From Luzula sylvatica (Eukaryota > Streptophyta > Magnoliopsida > Poales > Juncaceae), in assembly GCA_946800325.1 (NCBI GenBank), contig OX326958.1, forward strand, positions 3,172,001 to 3,236,000: a DNA stretch of 64,000 bases, written 5' to 3'. This document shows positions 36,945 through 49,710 of this stretch, one piece after another. The stretch's first letter is position 1, and each line of letters opens with the position of its first letter. Both the position numbers and the translations under genes were made by a program. Below the pieces are notes generated by a model. That model did not search any database. It saw nothing but the letters and a program-made list of their open reading frames with translations, and was not told the origin of the DNA.

Positions 36945-39672
36945 CGTGTTTTTAGATCATTTGTATCGTATCTTTTGCTACATAAGTTTTCACAAAATTT
37001 CACAAACAGTAATAAAGTTTGTTTTTCGATTCAAAACAAGATTTTAACGCTTTGAGGAGTTCAAATAACGTGTTTTTAGATCATTTGTATCGTATCTTTT
37101 GCTACATAACTTTTCACCAAATTTTACAAAAACTAAGAAAGTTTGTTTTTCAATTCAAAACACACTTTTAACGCTTTGAGGAGTTCAAATAACGTGTTTT
37201 TATATCATTTGTATCGTATCTTTTACTACATAACTTTTCACCAAATTCCACAAACACTAATAAAGTTTGTTTTTCGATTCAAAACAAGATTTTAACGCTT
37301 TGAGGAGTTCAAATAACGTGTTTTTAGATCATTTGTATTGTATCTTTTACTACATAACTTTTCACCAAATTTTACAAAGACTAAGAAAGTTTGTTTTTCG
37401 ATTCAAAACAAGCTTTTAACGCTTTGAGGAGTTCAAATAACGTGTTTTTAGATCATTTGTATCGTATCTTTTACTATATAACTTTTCACCAAATTTCACA
37501 AACACTAAGAAAGTGTGTTTTTCGATTCAAAACAAGATTTTAACGCTTTGAGGAGTTCAAATAACGTGTTTTTAGATCATTTGTACAGTATCTTTTACTA
37601 TATAACTTTTCACCAAATTTCACAAACACTAAGAAAGTTTGTTTTTCGATTCAAAACAAGATTTTAACGCTTTGAGGAGTTCGAATAACATGTTTTTAGA
37701 TCATTTGTATCGTATCTTTTACTACATAACTTTTCACCAAATTTTACAAAGACTAAGAAAGTTTGTTTTTCGATTCAAAAAAAACATTTAACGCTTTGAG
37801 GAGTACAAATAACGTGTTTTTAGATCATTCGTATCGTATCTTTTGCTACATAACTTTTCACCAAATTTCACAAACACTAAGAAAGTTTGTTTTTCGATTC
37901 AAAACAGGATTTTAACGCTTTGAGGAGTTCAAATAACATGTTTTTAGATCATTTGTATCGTATCTTTTACTACATAACTTTTCACCAAATTTTACAAACA
38001 CTAAGAAAGTTTGTTTTTCGATTCAAAACAAGATTTTAACGCTTTGAGGAGTTCGAATAACATGTTTTTAGATCATTTGTATCGTATCTTTTACTACATA
38101 ACTTTTCACCAAATTTTACAAAGACTAAGAAAGTTTGTTTTTCGATTCAAAACAAGATTTTAACGCTTTGAGGAGTTCAAATAACGTGTTTTTAGATCAT
38201 TTGTATCGTATCTTTTACTACATAACTATTCACCAAATTTTACAAACACTAAGAAAGTTTGTTTTTCGATTCAAAACAAGATTTTAACGCTTTGAGGAGT
38301 TCGAATAACGTGTTTTTAGATCATTTGTACTGTATCTTTTACTATATAACTTTTCACCAAATTTCACAAACACTAAGAAAGTTTGTTTTTCGATTCAAAA
38401 CAAGATTTTAACGCTTTGAGGAGTTCGAATAACATGTTTTTAGATCATTTGTATCGTATCTTTTACTACATAACTTTTCACCAAATTTTACAAATACTAA
38501 GAAAGTTTGTTTTTCGATTCAAAACAAGATTTTAACGCTTTGAGGAGTTCGAATAACGTGTTTTTAGATCATTTGTATCGTATCTTTTACTACATAACTT
38601 TTCACCAAATTTCACAAACACTAAGAAAGTTTGTTTTTCGATTCAAAACAAGATTTTAACGCTTTGAGTAGTTCAAATAACATGTTTTTAGATAATTTGT
38701 TCCGTATCTTTTACTACATAACTTTTCACCAAATTCCACAAACACTAATAAAGTTTGTTTTTCGATTCAAAACAAGATTTTAACGCTTTGAGGAGTTCGA
38801 ATAACGTGTTTTTAGATCATTTGTATTGTATCTTTTACTACATAACTTTTCACCAAATTTTACAAAGACTAAGAAAGTTTGTTTTTCGATTCAAAACAAG
38901 CTTTTAACGCTTTGAGGAGTTCAAATAACGTGTTTTTAGATCATTTGTATCGTATCTTTTACTATATAACTTTTCACCAAATTTCACAAACACTAAGAAA
39001 GTGTGTTTTTCGATTCAAAACAAGATTTTAACGCTTTGAGGAGTTCAAATAACGTGTTTTTAGATCATTTGTATCGTATCTTTTGCTACATAAGTTTTCA
39101 CAAAATTTCACAAACAGTAATAAAGTTTGTTTTTCGATTCAAAACAAGATTTTAACGCTTTGAGGAGTTCAAATAACGTGTTTTTAGATCATTTGTATCG
39201 TATCTTTTGCTACATAACTTTTCACCAAATTTTACAAAAACTAAGAAAGTTTGTTTTTCAATTCAAAACACACTTTTAACGCTTTGAGGAGTTCAAATAA
39301 CGTGTTTTTATATCATTTGTATCGTATCTTTTACTACATAACTTTTCACCAAATTCCACAAACACTAATAAAGTTTGTTTTTCGATTCAAAACAAGATTT
39401 TAACGCTTTGAGGAGTTCAAATAACGTGTTTTTAGATCATTTGTATTGTATCTTTTACTACATAACTTTTCACCAAATTTTACAAAGACTAAGAAAGTTT
39501 GTTTTTCGATTCAAAACAAGCTTTTAACGCTTTGAGGAGTTCAAATAACGTGTTTTTAGATCATTTGTATCGTATCTTTTACTATATAACTTTTCACCAA
39601 ATTTCACAAACACTAAGAAAGTGTGTTTTTCGATTCAAAACATGATTTTAACGCTTTGAGGAGTTCAAATAA
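36821..39672. repeat. 23-mer higher-order repeat, copy 2 (2852 bp)
   Basis: It repeats copy 1 monomer for monomer except for its first monomer, which is a C/F chimera, and TGTACAGTATC near 37582 where copy 1 has TGTACTGTATC. It ends with the B monomer carrying AACATGATT near 39640 and then runs on into C D E and the fourth K-to-X block. Confidence 0.9.
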
Positions 39673-40044
39673 CGTGTTTTTAGATCATTTGTATCGTATC
39701 TTTTGCTACATAAGTTTTCACAAAATTTAACAAACAGTAATAAAGTTTGTTTTTCGATTCAAAACAAGATTTTAACGCTTTGAGGAGTTCAAATAACGTG
39801 TTTTTAGATCATTTGTATCGTATCTTTCGCTACATAACTTTTCACCAAATTTTACAAAAACTAAGAAAGTTTGTTTTTCGATTCAAAACACACTTTTAAC
39901 GCTTTGAGGAGTTCAAATAACGTGTTTTTATATCATTTGTATCGTATCTTTTACTACATAACTTTTCACCAAATTCCACAAACACTAATAAAGTTTGTTT
40001 TTCGATTCAAAACAAGATTTTAACGCTTTGAGGAGTTCAAATAA
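39673..40044. repeat. C, D and E monomers leading into the fourth K-to-X block
   Basis: Three monomers complete an ABCDE module begun at 39425. C has the private AATTTAACAAACAG near 39724; D has TTTCGCTAC near 39825, also seen before K at 24460 and 26937. E-then-K is the junction seen before three of the four K blocks with standard E, and before the block at 32237 with a diverged E, so this flank was copied together with the block. Confidence 0.82.
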
Positions 40045-41776
40045 CGTGTTTTTAGATCATTTGTATCGTATCTTTTACTACATAACTTTTCACCAAATTT
40101 CTCAAACACTAAGAAAGTTTGTTTTTCGATTCAAAACACGATTTTGACGCTTTGAGGAGTTCAAATAACGTGTTTTTAGATCATTTGTATCGTATCTTTT
40201 AGTACATAAGTTTTCACCAAATTTCACACACTGAGAAAGTTTGTTTTTCGATTCAATGCAAGATTTTAACGCTTTGAAGAGTTCAAATAACGTGTTTTTA
40301 GATCATTTGTATCGTATCTTTTAGTACATTAGTTTTCACCAAATTTTACAAACACTAAGAAATTTCGTTTTTCGATTCAAAACACACTTTTAACGCTTTG
40401 AGGAGTTCAAATAACGTGTTTTTATATCATATGTACCATATCTTTTACTACATAACTTTTCACCAAATTTCACAAACACTAAGAATGTTTGTTTTTCGAT
40501 TCAAAACAAGATTTTAACGCTTTGAGGAGTTCAAATAACGTGTTTTTATATCATTTGTATCGTATCTTTTGCTGCATAACTTTTCACCAAATTTCACAAA
40601 CACTAAGAAAGTTTGTTTTTCGATTCAAAACAGGATTTTAACGCTTTGAGGAGTTCAAATAACATGTTTTTAGATCATTTGTATCATATCTTTTACTACA
40701 TAACTTTTCACCAAATTTTACAAACACTAAGAAAGTTTGTTTTTCGATTCAAAACAAGATTTTAACGCTTTGAGGAGTACGAATAACGTGTTTTTAGATC
40801 ATTTGTATCGTATCTTTTACTACATAACTTTTCACCAAATTTTACAAACACTAAGAAAGTTTGTTTTTCGATTCAAAACAAGATTTTAACGCTTTGAGGA
40901 GTTCAAATAACGTGTTTTTAGATCATTCGTCGAATCTTTTGCTACATAACATTTCACCAAATTTAACAAACACTAAGAAAGTTTGTTTTTCGATTCAAAA
41001 CAGGATTTTAACGCTTTGAGGAGTTCAAATAACATGTTTTTAGATCATTCATATCGTATCTTTTACTACATAACTTTTCACCAAATTTTACAAACACAAA
41101 GAAAGTTTGTTTTTCGATTCAAAACAAGATTTTAACGCTTTGAGGAGTTCGAATAACATGTTTTTAGATCATTTGTATCGTATCTTTTACTACATAACTT
41201 TTCACCAAATTTTACAAAGACTAAGAAAGTTTGTTTTTCGATTCAAAATAAGATTTTAGCGCTTTGAGGAGTTCAAATAATGTGTTTTTAGATCATTTGT
41301 ATCGTATCTTTTACTACATAACTTTTCACCAAATTTTACAAACACTAAGAAAGTTTGTTTTTCGATTCAAAACAAGATTTTAACGCTTTGAGGAGTTCGA
41401 ATAACGTGTTTTTAGATCATTTGTACCGTATCTTTTACTATATAACTTTTCACCAAATCTCACAAACACTAAGAAAGTTTGTTTTTCGATTCACAACAAG
41501 ATTTTAACGCTTTGAGGAGTTAAAATAACGTGTTTTTAGATCATTCGTATCGTATCTTTTGCTGCATAACTTTTCACCAAATTTCACAAACACTAAGAAA
41601 GTTTGTTTTTCGATTCAAAACAGGATTTTAACGCTTTGAGGAGTTCAAATAACATGTTTTTAGATCATTTGTATCGTATCTTTTACTACATAACTTTTCA
41701 CCAAATTTTACAAACACTAAGAAATTTTGTTTTTCGATTCAAAACAAGATTTTAACGCTTTGAGGAGTACGAATAA
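40045..41776. repeat. K-to-X block, copy 4 (1732 bp)
   Basis: Fourteen monomers, K to X, with both 2-nt deletions. TCTCAAAC is at 40100, 7808 bp after copy 3 (63 monomers minus 4 nt). It has more private changes than the other copies, among them GAAGAGTTC near 40277, AAGAATG near 40484, TAACATTTCACC near 40946, CATTCATATCG near 41046 and TTTTAGCGC near 41256. It is therefore the most diverged copy. Confidence 0.87.
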
Positions 41777-43388
41777 CGTGTTTTTAGATCATTTGTATCG
41801 TATCTTTTACTACATAACTTTTCACCAAATTTTACAAACACTAAGAAAGTTTGTTTTTCGATTCAAAACAGGATTTTAACGCTTTGAGGAGTTCGAATAA
41901 CGTGTTTTTAGATCATTTGTATCGTATCTTTTACTACATAACTTTTCACCAAATTTTACAAAGACTAAGAAAGTTTGTTTTTCGATTCAAAAAAAACATT
42001 TAACGCTTTGAGGAGTACAAATAACGTGTTTTTAGATCATTCGTATCGTATCTTTTGCTACATAACTTTTCACCAAATTTCACAAACACTAAGAAAGTTT
42101 GTTTTTCGATTCAAAACAGGATTTTAACGCTTTGAGGAGTTCAAATAACATGTTTTTAGATCATTTGTATCGTATCTTTTCCTACATAACTTTTCACCAA
42201 ATTTTACAAACACTAAGAAAGTTTGTTTTTCGATTCAAAACAAGATTTTAACGCTTTGAGGAGTACGAATAACGTGTTTTTAGATCATTTGTATCGTATC
42301 TTTTACTACATAACTTTTCACCAAATTTTACAAACACTAAGAAAGTTTGTTTTTCGATTCAAAACAAGCTTTTAACGCTTTGAGGAGTTCAAATAACGTG
42401 TTTTTAGATCATTTGTATCGTATCTTTTACTACATAAGTTTTCACCAAATTTCACAAACACTAAGAAAGTTTGTTTTTCGATTCAATGCAAGATTTTAAC
42501 GCTTTGAGGAGTTCAAATAACGTGTTTTTAGATCATTTGTATCGTATCTTTTACTACATAACTTTTAACCAAATTTCCCAAACACTAAGAAAGTTCGTTT
42601 TTCGATTGAAAACACACTTTTAACGCTTTGAGGAGTTCAAATAACGTGTTTTTATATCATTTGTACCGTATCTTTTACTACATAACTTTTGACCAAATTT
42701 CACAAACACTAAGAAAGTTTGTTTTTCGATTCAAAACAAGATTTTAACGCTTTGAGGAGTTCAAATAACGTGTTTTTAGATCATTTGTATCGTATCTTTT
42801 GCTGCATAACTTTTCACTAAATTTCACAAACACTAAGAAAGTTTGTTTTTCGATTCAAAACAGGATTTTAATGCTTTGAGGAGTTCAAATAACATGTTTT
42901 TAGATCATTTGTATCGTATCTTTTACTACATAACTTTTCACCAAATTTTACAAACACTAAGAAAGTTTGTTTTTCGATTCAAAACAAGATTTTAACGCTT
43001 TGAGGAGTACGAATAACGTGTTTTTAGATCATTTGTATTGTATCTTTTACTACATAACTTTTCACCAAATTTTACAAAGACTAAGAAAGTTTGTTTTTCG
43101 ATTCAAAACAAGATTTTAACGCTTAGAGGAGTTCAAATAACGTGTTTTTAGATCATTTGTATCGTATCTTTTGCTGCATAACTTTTCACCAAATTTCACA
43201 AACACTAAGAAAGTTTGTTTTTCGATTCAAAACAGGATTTTAACGCTTTGAGGAGTTCAAATAACATGTTTTTAGATCATTTGTATCGTATCTTTTACTA
43301 CATAACTTTTCACCAAATTTTACAAACACTAAGAAAGTTTGTTTTTCGATTCAAAACAAGATTTTAACGCTTTGAGGAGTACGAATAA
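41777..43388. repeat. Irregular monomers with full-length relatives of the K-to-X block
   Basis: Thirteen monomers. An A8-tract monomer starts at 41901. From 42397 the order parallels L, M, N, O and P but with differences: the L-like monomer has TTCAATGCAAG yet keeps the full CACAAACACTAAG (no 2-nt deletion); the M-like one has TTTCCCAAAC and AAAGTTCG; the N-like one has TGTACCGTATC instead of TGTACCATATC. This looks like an older, separately evolved copy. There are no genes here. Confidence 0.8.
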
Positions 43389-44874
43389 CGTGTTTTTAGA
43401 TCATTTGTATCGTTTCTTTTACTACATAACTTTTCACCAAATTTTTCAAACACTAAGAAAGTTTGTTTTTCGATTCAAAACAAGATTTTAACGCTTTGAG
43501 GAGTTCGAATAACATGTTTTTAGATCATTTGTATCGTATCTTTTACTACATAACTTTTCACCAAATTTTACAAAGGCTAAGAAAGTTTGTTTTTCGATTC
43601 AAAACAAGATTTTAACGCTTTGAGGAGTTCAAATAACGTGTTTTTAGATCATTTGTATCGTATCTTTTACTACATAACTTTTCACCAAATTTTACAAAGG
43701 CTAAGAAAGTTTGTTTTTCGATTCAAAACTAGATTTTAACGCTTTGAGGAGTTCGAATAACATGTTTTTAGATCATTTGTATCGTATCTTTTACTACATA
43801 ACTTTTCACCAAATTTTACAAAGGCTAAGAAAGTTTGTTTTTCGATTCAAAACAAGATTTTAACGCTTTGAGGAGTACGAATAACGTGTTTTTAGATCAT
43901 TTGTATCGTATCTTTTACTACATAACTTTTCACCAAATTTTACAAACACTAAGAAAGTTTGTTTTTCGATTCAAAACAAGATTTTAACGCTTTGAGGAGT
44001 TCAAATAACGTGTTTTTAGATCATTCGTCGAATCTTTTGATACATAACTTTTCACCAAATTTCACAAACATTAAGAAAGTTTGTTTTTCGATTCAAAACA
44101 GGATTTTAACGCTTTGAGGAGTTCAAATAACATGTTTTTAGATCATTCGTTTCGTATCTTTTACTACATAACTTTTCACCAAATTTTACAAACACTAAGA
44201 AAGTTTGTTTTTCGATTCAAAACAAGATTTTAACGCTTTGAGGAGTTCGAATAACATGTTTTTAGATCATTTGTATCGTATCTTTTACTACATAACTTTT
44301 CACCAAATTTTACAAAGACTAAGAAAGTTTGTTTTTCGATTCAAAATAAGATTTTAACGCTTTGAGGAGTTCAAATAATGTGTTTTTAGATCATTTGTAT
44401 CGTATCTTTTACTACATAACTTTTCACCAAATTTTACAAACACTAAGAAAGTTTGTTTTTCGATTCAAAACAAGATTTTAACGCTTTGAGGAGTTCGAAT
44501 AACGTGTTTTTAGATCATTTGTACCGTATCTTTTACTATATAACTTTTCACCAAATCTCACAAACACTAAGAAAGTTTGTTTTTCGATTCAAAACAAGAT
44601 TTTAACGCTTTGAGGAGTTCAAATAACGTGTTTTTAGATCATTCGTATCGTATCTTTTGCTGCATAACTTTTCACCAAATTTCACAAACACTAAGAAAGT
44701 TTGTTTTTCGATTCAAAACAGGATTTTAACGCTTTGAGGAGTTCAAATAACATGTTTTTAGATCATTTGTATCGTATCTTTTACTACATAACTTTTCACC
44801 AAATTTTACAAACACTAAGAAAGTTTGTTTTTCGATTCAAAACAAGATTTTAACGCTTTGAGGAGTTCGAATAA
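43389..44874. repeat. 12-monomer block with AAAGGCTAAG triplet, copy 1 (1486 bp)
   Basis: The block opens with a monomer carrying TATCGTTTCTTTT and TTTTTCAAAC, then three monomers with ACAAAGGCTAAG, then Q, R, S, T, U, V, W and X. The R monomer lacks 2 nt. R here has TTTTGATAC near 44037 and S has CATTCGTTTCG near 44146, both private to this copy. T to X also form the start of the 15-mer array that follows. Confidence 0.88.
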
Positions 44875-47800
44875 CGTGTTTTTAGATCATTTGTATCGTA
44901 TCTTTTACTACATAACTTTTCACCAAATTTTACAAAGACTAAGAAAGTTTGTTTTTCGATTCAAAACAAACTTTTAACGCTTTGAGGAGTTCAAATAACG
45001 TGTTTTTAGATCATTCGTATCGTATCTTTTGCTACATAACTTTTCACCAAATTTAACAAACACTAAGAAAGTTTGTTTTTCGATTCAAAACAGGATTTTA
45101 ACGCTTTGAGGAGTTCAAATAACTTGTTTTTAGATCATTTGTATTGTATCTTTTACTACATAACTTTTCACCAAATTTTACAAACACTAAGAAAGTTTGT
45201 TTTTTGATTCAAAACAAGATTTTAACGCTTTTAGGAGTTCGAATAACGTGTTTTTAGATCATTTGTATTGTATCTTTTACTACATAACTTTTCACCAAAT
45301 TTTACAAACACTAAGAAAGATTGTTTTTCGATTCAAAACAAGATTTTAACGCTTTGAGGAGTTCGAATAACGTGTTTTTAGATCATTTGTATTGTATCTT
45401 TTACTACATAACTTTTCACCAAATTTTACAAAGACTAAGAAAGTTTGTTTTTCGATTCAAAACAAGCTTTTAACGCTTTGAGGAGTTCAAATAACGTGTT
45501 TTTAGATCATTTGTATCGTATCTTTTACTATATAACTTTTCACCAAATTTCACAAACACTAAGAAAGTGTGTTTTTCGATTCAAAACAAGATTTTAACGC
45601 TTTGAGGAGTTCAAATAACGTGTTTTTAGATCATTTGTATCGTATCTTTTGCTACATAAGTTTTCACAAAATTTCACAAACAGTAATAAAGTTTGTTTTT
45701 CGATTCAAAACAAGATTTTAACGCTTTGAGGAGTTCAAATAACGTGTTTTTAGATCATTTGTATCGTATCTTTTGCTACATAACTTTTCACCAAATTTTA
45801 CAAAAACTAAGAAAGTTTGTTTTTCGATTCAAAACACACTTTTAACGCTTTGAGGAGTTCAAATAACGTGTTTTTATATCATTTGTATCGTATCTTTTAC
45901 TACATAACTTTTCACCAAATTCCACAAACACTAATAAAGTTTGTTTTTCGATTCAAAACTAGATTTTAACGCTTTGAGGAGTTCAAATAACGTGTTTTTA
46001 GATCATTTGTATCGTATCTTTTACTACATAACTTTTCACCAAATTTTACAAACACAAAGAAAGTTTGTTTTTCGATTCAAAACAAGATTTTAACGCTTTG
46101 AGGAGTTCGAATAACATGTTTTTAGATCATTTGTATCGTATCTTTTACTACATAACTTTTCACCAAATTTTACAAAGACTAAGAAAGTTTGTTTTTCGAT
46201 TCAAAATAAGATTTTAACGCTTTGAGGAGTTCAAATAATGTGTTTTTAGATCATTTGTATCGTATCTTTTACTACATAACTTTTCACCAAATTTTACAAA
46301 CACTAAGAAAGTTTGTTTTTCGATTCAAAACAAGATTTTAACGCTTTGAGGAGTTCGAATAACGTGTTTTTAGATCATTTGTACCGTATCTTTTACTATA
46401 TAACTTTTCACCAAATCTCACAAACACTAAGAAAGTTTGTTTTTCGATTCAAAACAAGATTTTAACGCTTTGAGGAGTTCAAATAACGTGTTTTTAGATC
46501 ATTCGTATCGTATCTTTTGCTGCATAACTTTTCACCAAATTTCACAAACACTAAGAAAGTTTGTTTTTCGATTCAAAACAGGATTTTAACGCTTTGAGGA
46601 GTTCAAATAACATGTTTTTAGATCATTTGTATCGTATCTTTTACTACATAACTTTTCACCAAATTTTACAAACACTAAGAAAGTTTGTTTTTCGATTCAA
46701 AACAAGATTTTAACGCTTTGAGGAGTTCGAATAACGTGTTTTTAGATCATTTGTATCGTATCTTTTACTACATAACTTTTCACCAAATTTTACAAAGACT
46801 AAGAAAGTTTGTTTTTCGATTCAAAACAAACTTTTAACGCTTTGAGGAGTTCAAATAACGTGTTTTTAGATCATTCGTATCGTATCTTTTGCTACATAAC
46901 TTTTCACCAAATTTAACAAACACTAAGAAAGTTTGTTTTTCGATTCAAAACAGGATTTTAACGCTTTGAGGAGTTCAAATAACTTGTTTTTAGATCATTT
47001 GTATTGTATCTTTTACTACATAACTTTTCACCAAATTTTACAAACACTAAGAAAGTTTGTTTTTTGATTCAAAACAAGATTTTAACGCTTTTAGGAGTTC
47101 GAATAACGTGTTTTTAGATCATTTGTATTGTATCTTTTACTACATAACTTTTCACCAAATTTTACAAACACTAAGAAAGATTGTTTTTCGATTCAAAACA
47201 AGATTTTAACGCTTTGAGGAGTTCGAATAACGTGTTTTTAGATCATTTGTATTGTATCTTTTACTACATAACTTTTCACCAAATTTTACAAAGACTAAGA
47301 AAGTTTGTTTTTCGATTCAAAACAAGCTTTTAACGCTTTGAGGAGTTCAAATAACGTGTTTTTAGATCATTTGTATCGTATCTTTTACTATATAACTTTT
47401 CACCAAATTTCACAAACACTAAGAAAGTGTGTTTTTCGATTCAAAACAAGATTTTAACGCTTTGAGGAGTTCAAATAACGTGTTTTTAGATCATTTGTAT
47501 CGTATCTTTTGCTACATAAGTTTTCACAAAATTTCACAAACAGTAATAAAGTTTGTTTTTCGATTCAAAACAAGATTTTAACGCTTTGAGGAGTTCAAAT
47601 AACGTGTTTTTAGATCATTTGTATCGTATCTTTTGCTACATAACTTTTCACCAAATTTTACAAAAACTAAGAAAGTTTGTTTTTCGATTCAAAACACACT
47701 TTTAACGCTTTGAGGAGTTCAAATAACGTGTTTTTATATCATTTGTATCGTATCTTTTACTACATAACTTTTCACCAAATTCCACAAACACTAATAAAGT

Positions 47801-49710
47801 TTGTTTTTCGATTCAAAACAAGATTTTAACGCTTTGAGGAGTTCAAATAACGTGTTTTTAGATCATTTGTATCGTATCTTTTACTACATAACTTTTCACC
47901 AAATTTTACAAACACAAAGAAAGTTTGTTTTTCGATTCAAAACAAGATTTTAACGCTTTGAGGAGTTCGAATAACATGTTTTTAGATCATTTGTATCGTA
48001 TCTTTTACTACATAACTTTTCACCAAATTTTACAAAGACTAAGAAAGTTTGTTTTTCGATTCAAAATAAGATTTTAACGCTTTGAGGAGTTCAAATAATG
48101 TGTTTTTAGATCATTTGTATCGTATCTTTTACTACATAACTTTTCACCAAATTTTACAAACACTAAGAAAGTTTGTTTTTCGATTCAAAACAAGATTTTA
48201 ACGCTTTGAGGAGTTCGAATAACGTGTTTTTAGATCATTTGTACCGTATCTTTTACTATATAACTTTTCACCAAATCTCACAAACACTAAGAAAGTTTGT
48301 TTTTCGATTCAAAACAAGATTTTAACGCTTTGAGGAGTTCAAATAACGTGTTTTTAGATCATTCGTATCGTATCTTTTGCTGCATAACTTTTCACCAAAT
48401 TTCACAAACACTAAGAAAGTTTGTTTTTCGATTCAAAACAGGATTTTAACGCTTTGAGGAGTTCAAATAACATGTTTTTAGATTATTTGTATCGTATCTT
48501 TTACTACATAACTTTTCACCAAATTTTACAAACACTAAGAAAGTTTGTTTTTCGATTCAAAACAAGATTTTAACGCTTTGAGGAGTTCGAATAACGTGTT
48601 TTTAGATCATTTGTATCGTATCTTTTACTACATAACTTTTCACCAAATTTTATAAAGACTAAGAAAGTTTGTTTTTCGATTCAAAACAAACTTTTAACGC
48701 TTTGAGGAGTTCAAATAACGTGTTTTTAGATCATTCGTATCGTATCTTTTGCTACATAACTTTTCACCAAATTTAACAAACACTAAGAAAGTTTGTTTTT
48801 CGATTCAAAACAGGATTTTAACGCTTTCAGGAGTTCAAATAACTTGTTTTTAGATCATTTGTATTGTATCTTTTACTACATAACTTTTCACCAAATTTTA
48901 CAAACACTAAGAAAGTTTGTTTTTTGATTCAAAACAAGATTTTAACGCTTTGAGGAGTTCGAATAACGTGTTTTTAGATCATTTGTATTGTATCTTTTAC
49001 TACATAACTTTTCACCAAATTTTACAAACACTAAGAAAGATTGTTTTTCGATTCAAAACAAGATTTTAACGCTTTGAGGAGTTCGAATAACGTGTTTTTA
49101 GATCATTTGTATTGTATCTTTTACTACATAACTTTTCACCAAATTTTACAAAGACTAAGAAAGTTTGTTTTTCGATTCAAAACAAGCTTTTAACGCTTTG
49201 AGGAGTTCAAATAACGTGTTTTTAGATCATTTGTATCGTATCTTTTACTATATAACTTTTCACCAAATTTCACAAACACTAAGAAAGTGTGTTTTTCGAT
49301 TCAAAACAAGATTTTAACGCTTTGAGGAGTTCAAATAACGTGTTTTTAGATCATTTGTATCGTATCTTTTGCTACATAAGTTTTCACAAAATTTCACAAA
49401 CAGTAATAAAGTTTGTTTTTCGATTCAAAACAAGATTTTAACGCTTTGAGGAGTTCAAATAACGTGTTTTTAGATCATTTGTATCGTATCTTTTGCTACA
49501 TAACTTTTCACCAAATTTTACAAAAACTAAGAAAGTTTGTTTTTCGATTCAAAACACACTTTTAACGCTTTGAGGAGTTCAAATAACGTGTTTTTATATC
49601 ATTTGTATCGTATCTTTTACTACATAACTTTTCACCAAATTCCACAAACACTAATAAAGTTTGTTTTTCGATTCAAAACAAGATTTTAACGCTTTGAGGA
49701 GTTCAAATAA
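44255..49710. repeat. 15-mer higher-order repeat (1860 bp), three copies
   Basis: The U marker TCAAATAATG lies at 44371, 46231 and 48091, exactly 1860 bp apart. The order is T U V W X F G H I A B C D E S'. Copies are 44255-46114, 46115-47974 and 47975-49710; the third ends after E, one monomer short. Copies 1 and 2 share GCTTTTAGGAG (near 45226 and 47086), while copy 3 has GCTTTGAGGAG plus private changes (GATTATTTG near 48481, TTATAAAG near 48649, TTTCAGGAG near 48825). Confidence 0.92.
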
